DNA of 64,000 nucleotides from Photobacterium kishitanii (GTDB lineage: Bacteria > Pseudomonadota > Gammaproteobacteria > Enterobacterales > Vibrionaceae), in NCBI RefSeq assembly GCF_003026355.1, contig NZ_PYON01000005.1, forward strand, positions 1 through 64,000, written 5' to 3'. Below, in pieces: positions 1-8,264 of the stretch; positions within the stretch are counted from its first letter, which is position 1; each line of letters begins with the position of its first letter. The position numbers and the translations under genes were made by a program. The notes beneath the pieces are model-generated. The model was not told the origin of the DNA and ran no database searches. It saw nothing but the letters and a program-made list of their open reading frames with translations.

Positions 1-306
1 CTTTATTGCCTTGCTGACCTTGTTGTTGCTGCTGGTCTTTATTGCCTTGCTGACCTTGTTGTTGCTGCTGGTCTTTATTGCCTTGCTGACCTTGTTGTTG
101 CTGCTGGTCTTTATTGCCTTGCTGACCTTGTTGTTGCTGCTGGTCTTTATTGCCTTGCTGACCCTGTTGTTGCTGCTGGTCTTTATTGCCTTGCTGACCT
201 TGTTGTTGCTGCTGGTCTTTATTGCCTTGCTGACCTTGTTGTTGCTGCTGGTCTTTATTGCCTTGCTGACCTTGTTGTTGCTGTTGGTCTTTATTACCTT
301 GTTGGT
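1..306 (-). repeat. In-frame 36-bp tandem repeat (minisatellite) in the VWA-TPR gene
   Basis: Eight complete head-to-tail copies of a 36-bp unit fill 1-288, and a shortened copy continues to 306; the array also leaves the window on the left. In the coding (minus) direction each unit encodes 12 residues, KDQQQQQGQQGN in circular order. Only two substitutions separate the eight copies (near 164 and in the eighth copy near 284), and both are synonymous Gln codon changes. There are no spacers, so this is not a CRISPR array. Because the unit is a multiple of three, copy number can vary without breaking the frame. Confidence 0.95.
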
Positions 307-1669
307 CTTTATTAGTTTGTTTCTTTTGTTCTTCCTGTTGTTGACGTTGCTTTTCAGCTTGCTCAACAATAGCCAAGTTCTTTTTAGCATCAGAAAAATC
401 AGGCTGCTGTTGTAAAACTTTCTCATAAGTTGCAGCTGCTTGTTTATAGTCACCTTTTTGTGCGTAGGCATTACCTAAATTGTATTGTGAGGTTGGATCT
501 TGCAACGGTTTAAGTGTTTCTATCGCCTGGTCATATTGCTTAGCTTTATATTCAGCAATGCCTTTCCATTGCGGTGACGTGAAATCTTGTGCGGCTTGTT
601 TATAGTGGCCATCAGTAAAGATCTCATAGGCTTGACGGTTAGTATTTGTCCATGGACTTGCTTGTGCATGATCGATAGGCAATAAAACAAACATTGCCGC
701 TAAAACAATGCCACGACGAAAGCCGAGTAGAGCTAATAATAACAATGGAAGAAGTAACCAGAAGCCGCCATTTAAACGTTCTTGTAGTTCTTTTTCGTGG
801 CCTTTTTTACCACTCGCTAATGGCTTGGCTGTGAAGTTTACAATCGCATTAACATCATTATCGGTCGCTTGTGCCATCTGTAATATGCCACCGGTACTAT
901 CAGTAATTGACATTAAAGTACCAATATCAATTTTACTCATTACTGGCGCGCCATTTTCTAGTAATAAATTGCCGCTAGGAAGCTGAATCGGTGCGCCTTC
1001 AACGGTTCCCATTGCAAGAATAGAGACTCGATAATGCGTTCCCTTGAGTTCTGCTAATGCTTGTTGAGCAACCGTTTTGGTCATACCGTCAGTCATCAAT
1101 ATAATGTCACCGGTATTGTGACCAGCTTGCTTGAGTAATCGTATTGCTTCTGCAATCCCTTTAGCGGCATTATTACCCGCAATAGGCATTACTTCAGGTG
1201 ACAGACTTGGAATTAAATTGCGTAATGTGCTGCTATCTGTCGTTAATGGGCTTACTTCGTAGCCATCTCCTGCGAAAGCAACCAGCCCAGTGCTACCTTC
1301 TTTCCAGCCAGGTAACATATCTAATGCTTTAAATCTTTCTTGAGTTAAACGATTAGGTTTTATGTCAGTCGCGTACATTGATTGCGACATATTCATGACT
1401 AATACGCGCGCCCCACTGAGGTTATAGGCTGGTAGTTTGACTTTTTGCCAGCTAGGACCTGCCATTGCAATAACTGCAATGAGCCATCCTAATGCTAATA
1501 AACCTATTGGCCATTTTTTGGGTTGTTGTTGAGTCAGGCCTAGTTTTTCTGCGAGGTGAGGCGCAATTAAGCCAGAATGCTGTGCTTTGCCTTTTAACCA
1601 TGGCAGAACAATGATCAAGGGAATTAACGCTGCAAACCACAGTGGGTGCATAAAGGTAAAATCAGCCAT
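1..1669 (-). CDS. VWA + TPR protein of the Bat aerotolerance operon (BatB/BatC-like), partial
   Basis: Reading back from an ATG at 1669 gives an open frame of about 556 codons that leaves the window at base 1. The N-terminus has membrane segments at about residues 8-24 and 55-71, then a von Willebrand A domain. A membrane hairpin at about 325-360 follows, then TPR-like helices (motif QYNLGNAYAQKGDYKQAA), then a Gln/Gly/Asn/Asp/Lys-rich tail made of 12-residue repeats. The family (BatB/BatC of MoxR-linked operons) is membrane-bound with a periplasmic or membrane-proximal VWA domain; its exact role is not settled. The MIDAS motif reads NMSQS (residues 93-97) rather than DxSxS. The start overlaps the stop of the upstream VWA gene by 8 bases (ATGGCTGA), so the two are translationally coupled. 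The true C-terminus lies outside the window. Confidence 0.85.
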   Translation of the reverse strand, partial: MADFTFMHPLWFAALIPLIIVLPWLKGKAQHSGLIAPHLAEKLGLTQQQPKKWPIGLLALGWLIAVIAMAGPSWQKVKLPAYNLSGARVLVMNMSQSMYATDIKPNRLTQERFKALDMLPGWKEGSTGLVAFAGDGYEVSPLTTDSSTLRNLIPSLSPEVMPIAGNNAAKGIAEAIRLLKQAGHNTGDIILMTDGMTKTVAQQALAELKGTHYRVSILAMGTVEGAPIQLPSGNLLLENGAPVMSKIDIGTLMSITDSTGGILQMAQATDNDVNAIVNFTAKPLASGKKGHEKELQERLNGGFWLLLPLLLLALLGFRRGIVLAAMFVLLPIDHAQASPWTNTNRQAYEIFTDGHYKQAAQDFTSPQWKGIAEYKAKQYDQAIETLKPLQDPTSQYNLGNAYAQKGDYKQAAATYEKVLQQQPDFSDAKKNLAIVEQAEKQRQQQEEQKKQTNKDQQGNKDQQQQQGQQGNKDQQQQQGQQGNKDQQQQQGQQGNKDQQQQQGQQGNKDQQQQQGQQGNKDQQQQQGQQGNKDQQQQQGQQGNKDQQQQQGQQGNK

Positions 1670-2627
1670 GACGTTTCCTCATGAAAGCGATAACAACAGA
1701 TAGGAGCAATGCAAATGCTAGTGGGTAACGGAATAGCTCATCACGTGGACGCCAAGTTTGTTGAGCATTGTTCACTGGTTGAAGTTTATTAATAACATCG
1801 TAAATTTTTGCAAGTTGCTGTGGATTTCGAGCACGGAAATATTCACCACCTGTCATTGATGCTATTTTGCTTAACGTCTTTTCATCAAGATCTGAAGAGG
1901 GATTAACCACTCGATCACCGAAGAAGCCTTTTTGAATCATTTTATCAGCACCAATACCAACGGTATAAATCTTAACACCACTTTCTTCGGCCAGTTTTGC
2001 CGCTTCAATAGGGCCAATAACCCCTGAAGTGTTACCACCATCACTGAGTAAAATAATCACGCGCTGTGGTGCTTTACTATCAATAAAGGTTTTGGTTGCA
2101 ACACCAAGCCCTTCACCAATAGCAGTACTTTGGCCAATTAAACCAAGTACAGTACGATTAAGTTGTTGCTCAACAGTTTTGCGATCAAAGGTTAATGGTG
2201 TTTGTAAATAACCATGATCTGCAAAAACCACTAGCCCTAATCGATCGCCTTTGCGTTTAGCAATAAAATCAGATAACACATGTTTTACTGCCGTAAGACG
2301 ATCAATACTTTGACCATCTTTAGTAACCATATCTGGGATCGCCATGGATCCAGACAGATCAACAGCTAATAACATGTCACGGTGCTCTGGTTTTATTTCA
2401 ATCGGATCGCCATACCATACTGGGCGTGCAACAGCACATACCAAGCTTACCCATACTAATGTCATTAGTACTTTTCGAATAATCGAACTCGGTTGTTGTT
2501 TCCCTACACCTTGCGGTAATTGCGGCAGATGGATTGCAGCAGGTTGCGCGACAGGTTTACTGAATCGATAAACTAGCCACGCTAATGGCAATAAAGCCCA
2601 GGCCCATAGCCACACAAACTCAAACAT
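1662..2627 (-). CDS. VWA domain membrane protein (BatA-like)
   Basis: 321 residues. Two N-terminal membrane segments (about 5-21 and 52-68) are followed by a VWA domain with an intact MIDAS motif DLSGS at 90-94 and a downstream LLSDGG. A C-terminal membrane helix ends in MRKRHG. This matches the BatA family encoded beside MoxR ATPases, thought to form a metal-dependent adhesion or chaperone-like complex in the membrane. It overlaps the preceding DUF4381 gene and the following VWA-TPR gene by 8 bases each, so the whole block is one translationally coupled operon. Unlike its downstream neighbour, its metal-binding residues are all present. Confidence 0.9.
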   Translation of the reverse strand: MFEFVWLWAWALLPLAWLVYRFSKPVAQPAAIHLPQLPQGVGKQQPSSIIRKVLMTLVWVSLVCAVARPVWYGDPIEIKPEHRDMLLAVDLSGSMAIPDMVTKDGQSIDRLTAVKHVLSDFIAKRKGDRLGLVVFADHGYLQTPLTFDRKTVEQQLNRTVLGLIGQSTAIGEGLGVATKTFIDSKAPQRVIILLSDGGNTSGVIGPIEAAKLAEESGVKIYTVGIGADKMIQKGFFGDRVVNPSSDLDEKTLSKIASMTGGEYFRARNPQQLAKIYDVINKLQPVNNAQQTWRPRDELFRYPLAFALLLSVVIAFMRKRHG

Positions 2628-3144
2628 TGGATGACTCCTTGGTGATCACACTAGCATTACTTTCATTGCTCTTGGCTTTTGCTGGTAGAGCATGCTGTAG
2701 CCACAACAATGCTTGTTGCTGACAATCACTAAATTGCTGTGCTGTTAATGGCGTTGAGGAGAAAAGTCCTTGTTGCCATAATTGCTGTTGATCAACAAAA
2801 CCACGGTGTTTAGTGGGTAAATGCAGATCAAGAAACGTTAGCCATTGCACACCAGTTAAAGGAGCAACCGTTGCGCGCGGAAAATAGCTCAATGCTGCTT
2901 GCTTCAATAAGGTATTCATCGCGGTTAACCCTCCTTCTGGTTGAAAGGTTTTTAATAACGTTATCGCTTCTTGCTTTGCTGCTAAGTGCTGATTACGTTG
3001 GCGGAGTTGATACCCGGCAATGAAAATTACAATAAGGCTAACGATAATCACTACCCACCATCCCCACGCAAGCGGCCAATAGCTCGGTGCTGTGTGAAGA
3101 TGAATATCCGCGAGGGGTAATGCTGGTGCTGTAGGTTGAGTCAT
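2620..3144 (-). CDS. DUF4381 domain membrane protein
   Basis: 174 residues. A short N-terminal stretch is followed by one strong membrane helix (about 25-45, WGWWVVIIVSLIVIFIAGYQ) and a cytoplasmic helical domain. This size and arrangement, sitting between a DUF58 gene and a VWA gene, is typical of DUF4381 proteins in MoxR operons; their molecular function is unknown. Its start codon shares one base with the stop of the upstream DUF58 gene (TAATG at 3144), and its end overlaps the VWA gene start by 8 bases, so it is co-translated with both. Confidence 0.8.
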   Translation of the reverse strand: MTQPTAPALPLADIHLHTAPSYWPLAWGWWVVIIVSLIVIFIAGYQLRQRNQHLAAKQEAITLLKTFQPEGGLTAMNTLLKQAALSYFPRATVAPLTGVQWLTFLDLHLPTKHRGFVDQQQLWQQGLFSSTPLTAQQFSDCQQQALLWLQHALPAKAKSNESNASVITKESSNV

Positions 3145-4094
3145 TACCTTATCCCTTGAGAGTGCGCCCCAAGCTGCTGCAATAATGATTGCGCTGCTGA
3201 GAGGGTGTGCAATGGTATAGCGAGTGAGGTTGCCATTTCACTAATAAAATTCTGATGTGTTTGATATTGTTGGCTTAATGAATCACGTGTTTTTTTTGCC
3301 GAAAAATCAAGCCACGCTGTTTGGTGGCTATCTGTCACATGTTCATAGCCGCGAAATTGTGTTTGTCCTTGTTCTAGTGGATCAGAAATTTGGACAAATT
3401 GAATTCGATTATGTTGACGAAGTTGGCTTAGACGACGTTTATCCGTGGTTCTTAAATGATAAAAATCACTGATAACAATAATTTCACTGCCTTTTGGACA
3501 TAGATAATGTAATCGTTTTAGCGCCGTTGAGAAGCCTTCACTATTAACATTATCTATTGCTTGTAAGGCATTTTGTTGAGCTGAAATTAAGGCATTAATA
3601 ATATGTAATGGTCCCCGCTGGCGTGCTGTAGGTTTACATTCAATAGTATTAATGCCGTTATAAATAACCGCACCAACACGATCTTGTTCGTCGATAGCTA
3701 ACCAACTTAATAAACTGGCAAAATGTGCAGCTTGTACTGATTTAAGCATTAGCTGAGAGCCAAATTGCATGCTGGCGCTGAGATCGATAAATAACATGAT
3801 CGGTTGTTCACGTTCTTCGGTGAACAGCTTGGTATGTGTTTTACCTGTACGTGCAGTAACCCGCCAATCAATGGAGCGAATATCATCCCCCGCTTGATAA
3901 GGGCGCACTTCAGAAAAATTCATGCCACGACCTTTATGGCGGCTTTGATGGTGTCCATTAAGCTGTGACCAGATGCTTTTTGCCGGAGCTAACCATCTTA
4001 CTGCCTGATTTTTGTATTGCAGTAGCTCTGCTAGACACACATTGACGCCATCGCTATGGGGTGGCAGCGCTACGTTGATGTGTGTTGGCTTCAT
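3144..4094 (-). CDS. DUF58 domain protein
   Basis: 316 residues, no membrane segment. The hallmark DUF58 stretch GDDIRSIDWRVTAR lies at 69-82, followed by a VWA-like core with DLSAS at 104-108. DUF58 proteins are the usual partners of MoxR AAA ATPases and are presumed to be soluble adaptors or substrates of the chaperone complex. The gene overlaps the end of the MoxR gene by 4 bases and the start of the DUF4381 gene by 1 base, consistent with one operon. Family assignment is secure; biochemical role is not. Confidence 0.88.
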   Translation of the reverse strand: MKPTHINVALPPHSDGVNVCLAELLQYKNQAVRWLAPAKSIWSQLNGHHQSRHKGRGMNFSEVRPYQAGDDIRSIDWRVTARTGKTHTKLFTEEREQPIMLFIDLSASMQFGSQLMLKSVQAAHFASLLSWLAIDEQDRVGAVIYNGINTIECKPTARQRGPLHIINALISAQQNALQAIDNVNSEGFSTALKRLHYLCPKGSEIIVISDFYHLRTTDKRRLSQLRQHNRIQFVQISDPLEQGQTQFRGYEHVTDSHQTAWLDFSAKKTRDSLSQQYQTHQNFISEMATSLAIPLHTLSAAQSLLQQLGAHSQGIR

Positions 4095-5047
4095 AAGCTG
4101 GCAACCTGTGAAATGAGAGTGTCAATAACTCGATCTGCAGCAATCCCTTCAGCTTGCGCTTCATAGCTTAATAGTAAACGGTGACGTAGCACTGGATAAG
4201 CCATAATTTGAACATCTTCAGGGGTTACAAAATCACGTCCACTTAGCCAAGCATGGGCGCGAGCGCAACGATCAAGCGCTAAGGTTGCACGTGGACTGAC
4301 ACCCATTTGTAACCATGATTGCAACTGTTCACCAAAGCGGTGTGGTTCTCGGGTTGCCATCACTAAACGGATAATATAATGCTCAACATCATCAGCCATA
4401 TGAATGTTTAATATTTCTTTTCGTGCCGCAAAAATATCATTTTGACTAATACGAATTTGCTCTGCTTTTTCTACACCCAGTGCTTCGCCGCGATTAAGGC
4501 GCAGAATTTCAAGTTCACTTTCAGCATTCGGATAATCAACATTTAGTTGTAGTAAAAAGCGATCTAACTGAGCTTCAGGTAATGGATAAGTACCTTCTTG
4601 TTCAATGGGGTTTTGAGTTGCCATCACTAAAAATAATTCAGGCAAAGGGTAGGTGTTTCGACCCGCGGTTATTTGTTTTTCAGCCATTGCTTCTAACATT
4701 GCTGCCTGTACTTTTGCTGGCGCACGGTTAATTTCATCGGCAAGGACTAATGAATTGAAGATCGGTCCTGGTTGAAATGTAAATTCAGCTGTTTCTGGAC
4801 GGAAAATATCAGTACCGGTTAAATCTGATGGTAACAGATCGGGCGTAAATTGAATTCGATGAAAATCCCCTTCAATACAATCAGCCAGCACTTTTACAGC
4901 ACGAGTCTTTGCTAATCCAGGAGGACCCTCAACAAGAATATGACCATCAGCAAGTAAAGCAATTAAGAGCTGTTTTACTAAATTCGGCTGGCCAATAACC
5001 TGACTTTGAAGGTAATCATTTAGACGTTGAAATGTACTCGCTAACAT
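4091..5047 (-). CDS. MoxR family AAA+ ATPase
   Basis: 318 residues from the ATG at 5047. Walker A is GPPGLAKT (41-48) and Walker B is LVLADE (100-105), followed by the MATQNPIEQEGTYPLPEAQ sensor-1 stretch typical of MoxR. MoxR ATPases act as chaperones with VWA proteins, which matches the four genes that follow. An upstream TTG at 5071 would extend the frame by eight residues. I prefer the ATG because AAAGGAA sits about 8 bases before it, and it gives the usual N-terminus. This is the first gene of the operon; its promoter must lie in the 670-base divergent region before phaB. Confidence 0.92.
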   Translation of the reverse strand: MLASTFQRLNDYLQSQVIGQPNLVKQLLIALLADGHILVEGPPGLAKTRAVKVLADCIEGDFHRIQFTPDLLPSDLTGTDIFRPETAEFTFQPGPIFNSLVLADEINRAPAKVQAAMLEAMAEKQITAGRNTYPLPELFLVMATQNPIEQEGTYPLPEAQLDRFLLQLNVDYPNAESELEILRLNRGEALGVEKAEQIRISQNDIFAARKEILNIHMADDVEHYIIRLVMATREPHRFGEQLQSWLQMGVSPRATLALDRCARAHAWLSGRDFVTPEDVQIMAYPVLRHRLLLSYEAQAEGIAADRVIDTLISQVASL

Positions 5048-5717
5048 ACGGATATTTCCTTTGATATTCAAAATACTGAAGATGAAACAGTTTTTTTTCG
5101 GACTACTAAAATTTGATTAAGTTCACACTTAATTATCCAAAGAGAGCAAATGTGAGTATGAAATTTATGTTTCGATATTTGAAATAGTCTAACTACTAAT
5201 GTTTGGGCGATATTTTGAGATTCAATCTGTTGGCCATAATTTATAATTTAGTGACGTTTTTGCAACATTTTCAAGATGAGGTGATAGTTTTTATTTTTAG
5301 CCGTCATCCGACCACTTTCTTCTAATCTTGTTATCTCCTGTATTTATCTTGCAACAAATAAGCAACAATTGCTGTTTGAGTAGCCGTCATCTATTGAGAG
5401 TAATTTATTGTTATTAAAGGTCTTATTGTTATTTTTTATGGTTATTACAATAAAATCTTATGTTAATTTATTGTTCTCATTTCTATTTTATTGATTTTAT
5501 TATTAATAACGATGATTAATAGTTTTAAAAATGTTAATTCCTTTGCTTGCCATAAATATGCATCTGTGTTGTTATGTTCGGCATATGCAATGTGTTTGTA
5601 ATTAACATGTGTTATATTGAGTAACTACTTACTAAATGTAACAAACGCATAGCAAAATACTAAATTGATAATTTATTTAAATAAATACGGCAAGATCAAA
5701 AGGAAGGAGCCTTGGAA
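5048..5717. promoter_or_regulatory. Divergent intergenic region between the MoxR operon and phaB
   Basis: About 670 very AT-rich bases with no convincing gene. It must hold promoters for both the MoxR operon (leftward) and the pha operon (rightward). An 11-base direct repeat TAGCCGTCATC occurs at 5298-5308 and 5381-5391; it could be a regulator site but nothing else supports that. I could not single out a convincing sigma-70 promoter by eye. Confidence 0.4.
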
Positions 5718-6458
5718 ATGAAAAAAGTAGCATTAGTGACTGGCGCTAAAGGTGGTATCGGTTCTTCAATTACTCAGGCTTTAGTTGACGCTGGCTTTCG
5801 TGTTGTAGCCACTTATAGTCCTAATAGTGAGCAAGCAGCTCAAGAGTGGTTTAAGGAAAATAATTACTCAGCTGAATCTGTGAAATTGTTGCCACTAGAT
5901 GTCGTAGACACTGCATTTTGTAAAGAGTCGTTAACAGCATTATTAGAGCAAGAAGGTCATATTGATGTTTTGGTCAATAACGCTGGTATTACTAAGGACA
6001 CTACGTTCAAACGTATGACCGCAGAGCAGTGGAATGATGTGATTAATACGAATCTCAACAGTCTATTCAATGTTACTCAACCTTTATTTGATTCAATGTG
6101 CCAACGTGGTAATGCACGCATTATTAACATTACTTCTGTTAATGGTCTTAAAGGACAATTTGGACAAACGAATTACTCTGCAGCGAAAGCAGGCATGATT
6201 GGTTTTACTAAAGCGTTAGCTGCTGAGGGTGCACGTTCAGGTGTTACTGTGAACGCAATTGCCCCTGGTTATACCGGTACAGCAATGGTTGAAGCAATTA
6301 AGCCTGAAGTTTTAGAGTCAATTAAAGCAGAAATTCCGATGAAACGCTTAGCGCAACCTCAAGAAGTTGCGGCAGCAGTTGTCTTTTTAGCAAGTGATGC
6401 TGCGGCATATATTACTGGTGAAACACTATCAGTAAATGGCGGCTTATACATGCACTAA
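5718..6458 (+). CDS. phaB: Acetoacetyl-CoA reductase (NADPH-dependent), PHB synthesis
   Basis: 246 residues, the usual PhaB length. Short-chain dehydrogenase with cofactor motif TGAKGGIG (8-15), NNAG (87-90), and the catalytic set Ser140, Tyr153, Lys157 in the same positions as the well-studied PhaB. It reduces acetoacetyl-CoA to (R)-3-hydroxybutyryl-CoA. I chose the ATG at 5718, not the TTG at 5712, because AAGGAAGGAG ends about 8 bases before it. It is the first gene of the order phaB-phaA-phasin-phaC, all on the plus strand, which defines the job. Confidence 0.95.
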   Translation: MKKVALVTGAKGGIGSSITQALVDAGFRVVATYSPNSEQAAQEWFKENNYSAESVKLLPLDVVDTAFCKESLTALLEQEGHIDVLVNNAGITKDTTFKRMTAEQWNDVINTNLNSLFNVTQPLFDSMCQRGNARIINITSVNGLKGQFGQTNYSAAKAGMIGFTKALAAEGARSGVTVNAIAPGYTGTAMVEAIKPEVLESIKAEIPMKRLAQPQEVAAAVVFLASDAAAYITGETLSVNGGLYMH

Positions 6459-6516
6459 TTGTGCACCTTTATAATAAAAACATAATAATAAATTACATAT
6501 AGAAAGGATTCAAAAT

Positions 6517-7722
6517 ATGGCTAAGGTATACATTGTTGCCGCAAAACGTACCCCAATCGGTAGTTTTAATGGTGCGTTAAAATCAGTTTCTGCAGCACAG
6601 CTTGGTGCGGTTGCAATTAAAGGTGCATTAGCGCAAATCAACGTACCCGTTGATGCGATTGATGAAGTTATTTTAGGAAATGTGGTTGGTGCTGGTCAAG
6701 GCATGGGACCAGGACGTCAAGCTGCTATTTATGCTGGCCTTCCAAATGAGGTTCCGGCTTATTCACTAAACATGGTTTGTGGTAGTGGCATGAAAGCATT
6801 AATGGATGCTGCTGCTCATATTAAAGCGGGTGATGCAGATCTTATCGTTGCTGCTGGTGCTGAAAATATGTCACAAATTCCATTTTGTGCATCATCAAAG
6901 ATCCGTGATGGTCAGAAGATGGGTAACCTTGAATTAACGGACCTTTTAGTTGCTGACGGTTTAACTGATGTTTTCAATAACTACCATATGGGTGTAACAG
7001 CTGAAAACGTGGTAGCTAAAGTAGGTTTGACACGTGAGCAGCAAGATAATTTTGCACTTGCTAGTCAGCAAAAAGCAGTTGCTGCAATTGAACAAGGACG
7101 CTTCGTTGCTGAAATTTGCCCTGTAGAAGTTGTTACTCGTCGCGAAACAGTTGTTGTTGATACAGACGAATATCCGAAAGCAAATGCATCTATTGAAGAG
7201 CTTGCTAAGTTACGCCCTGCTTTTAATCGTGACGGTTCTGTTACTGCGGGCAATGCTTCAGGTATTAATGACGGCGCAAGTGCAATTATTGTTGCTTCTG
7301 AAGCAGCTGTTGCTAAATACAATTTGACACCGTTAGCAGAAGTTGAAAGCTACGCGCAAGCGGGTGTTGCCCCAGAGATCATGGGTTTAGGTCCTGTTCC
7401 TGCGGTACTTAAAGCATTAGAAAAAGCAAATCTTTCAATTGAAGATATTAATCTTCTTGAATTTAATGAAGCTTTTGCTGGTCAAGCATTAGGTGTCTTC
7501 CATGAAGTAGCTAAAGCAACCGGAACTAAAGTGGAAGATTTAGTTGAACGTGCGAACGTAAATGGTGGTGCAATTGCACTGGGTCACCCTCTAGGTGCAT
7601 CTGGTAGCCGTATTCTTGTTAGCTTGCTGCATGAAATGTGCCGTCGTGATGACAAATATGGCATGGCAACATTATGTGTTGGTGGCGGTATGGGTACAGC
7701 TGTTATTTTAAAACGTGTGTAA
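6517..7722 (+). CDS. phaA: Acetyl-CoA acetyltransferase (beta-ketothiolase)
   Basis: 401 residues. Thiolase with the acylated nucleophile Cys88 in NMVCGSGMKAL, the His357 motif GGAIALGHPLGASG, and the second catalytic Cys387 in CVGGGMG. It condenses two acetyl-CoA to acetoacetyl-CoA, the first step of PHB synthesis. AGAAAGGA lies upstream of the ATG. It sits 58 bases after phaB and 74 bases before the phasin, in the same operon. A degradative thiolase role is possible from sequence alone, but the context favours biosynthesis. Confidence 0.94.
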   Translation: MAKVYIVAAKRTPIGSFNGALKSVSAAQLGAVAIKGALAQINVPVDAIDEVILGNVVGAGQGMGPGRQAAIYAGLPNEVPAYSLNMVCGSGMKALMDAAAHIKAGDADLIVAAGAENMSQIPFCASSKIRDGQKMGNLELTDLLVADGLTDVFNNYHMGVTAENVVAKVGLTREQQDNFALASQQKAVAAIEQGRFVAEICPVEVVTRRETVVVDTDEYPKANASIEELAKLRPAFNRDGSVTAGNASGINDGASAIIVASEAAVAKYNLTPLAEVESYAQAGVAPEIMGLGPVPAVLKALEKANLSIEDINLLEFNEAFAGQALGVFHEVAKATGTKVEDLVERANVNGGAIALGHPLGASGSRILVSLLHEMCRRDDKYGMATLCVGGGMGTAVILKRV

Positions 7723-7796
7723 GTAAATAAACTAATACAATCAGTGTAATACGGACAATGTTATTACACTTTATTACTATCAATGAGGAATGTTCT

Positions 7797-8147
7797 ATGT
7801 ATACGGAAATGTTTAAATCTTTTTCTGAGCAAACAGAAAAAACACTAGCACCATACGCAAAATTCAACAAAGTATTCGCTAAAAATGTTGAGCAACTAAC
7901 TGAGCTTCAATTGTCAGCTGTTCGCGCTTACAGTGATCTTGGCTTAAAGCAACTTAAAGCAGTAAGCGAAGTGAAAGATATTCAGTCACTAACAGCATTT
8001 AATGGTCAACAACTTGAAACATTAACTAAGCTTTCTCAACAGCTTCTAGAAGATAGCAATAAGTTTTCTTCTGTAGCACAAAGCTTCAAAACTGAAGTTG
8101 AAGAGCTTGTTGCTGATAACGTTAAGCAAGCAACACCTGCTATTTAA
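7797..8147 (+). CDS. phaP: Phasin, PHB granule-associated protein
   Basis: 116 residues from the ATG at 7797, which has GAGGAA 7 bases upstream. An earlier in-frame ATG at 7758 has no ribosome site. The protein is all-helical and amphipathic with few aromatic residues and a phasin-like N-terminal part (MYTEMFKSFSEQTEKTLAPY). Phasins coat PHB granules and control their number and size. It lies between phaA and phaC, the arrangement seen in Vibrio and Photobacterium. Confidence 0.88.
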   Translation: MYTEMFKSFSEQTEKTLAPYAKFNKVFAKNVEQLTELQLSAVRAYSDLGLKQLKAVSEVKDIQSLTAFNGQQLETLTKLSQQLLEDSNKFSSVAQSFKTEVEELVADNVKQATPAI

Positions 8148-8208
8148 GTTACGGTAGATTGCACTACATTTTAGTGTGCAGTGTGATTATCTAATACTTA
8201 TATCAATC

Positions 8209-8232
8209 AGCCATATAAGATGATTATATGGC
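8209..8232 (+). promoter_or_regulatory. Inverted repeat between phasin and phaC
   Basis: AGCCATATAA is followed after a 4-base gap by its perfect complement TTATATGGCT. The 10-bp stem lies between the phasin stop and the phaC start. There is no T-tract, so it is more likely an mRNA-processing or stability hairpin that sets phasin and synthase levels than a terminator. Confidence 0.5.
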
Positions 8233-8264
8233 TGATTACTTAGTCCAAGTACAGGGTTTTTGTT

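Noticed and set aside
1..288. CRISPR-like array of 36-base repeats
   Set aside because: The repeats are contiguous with no spacers, are inside a coding frame, and no cas genes are present.
11..415. Plus-strand frame with a Leu-rich 12-residue repeat (LLTLLLLLVFIA)
   Set aside because: It is the shadow of the minus-strand Gln/Gly repeat of the VWA-TPR gene. The minus frame is open through TPR and VWA domains, and the plus frame has no start context.
5298..5391. Direct repeat TAGCCGTCATC in the phaB upstream region
   Set aside because: Two short copies 83 bases apart may be chance. I could not link it to a regulator.
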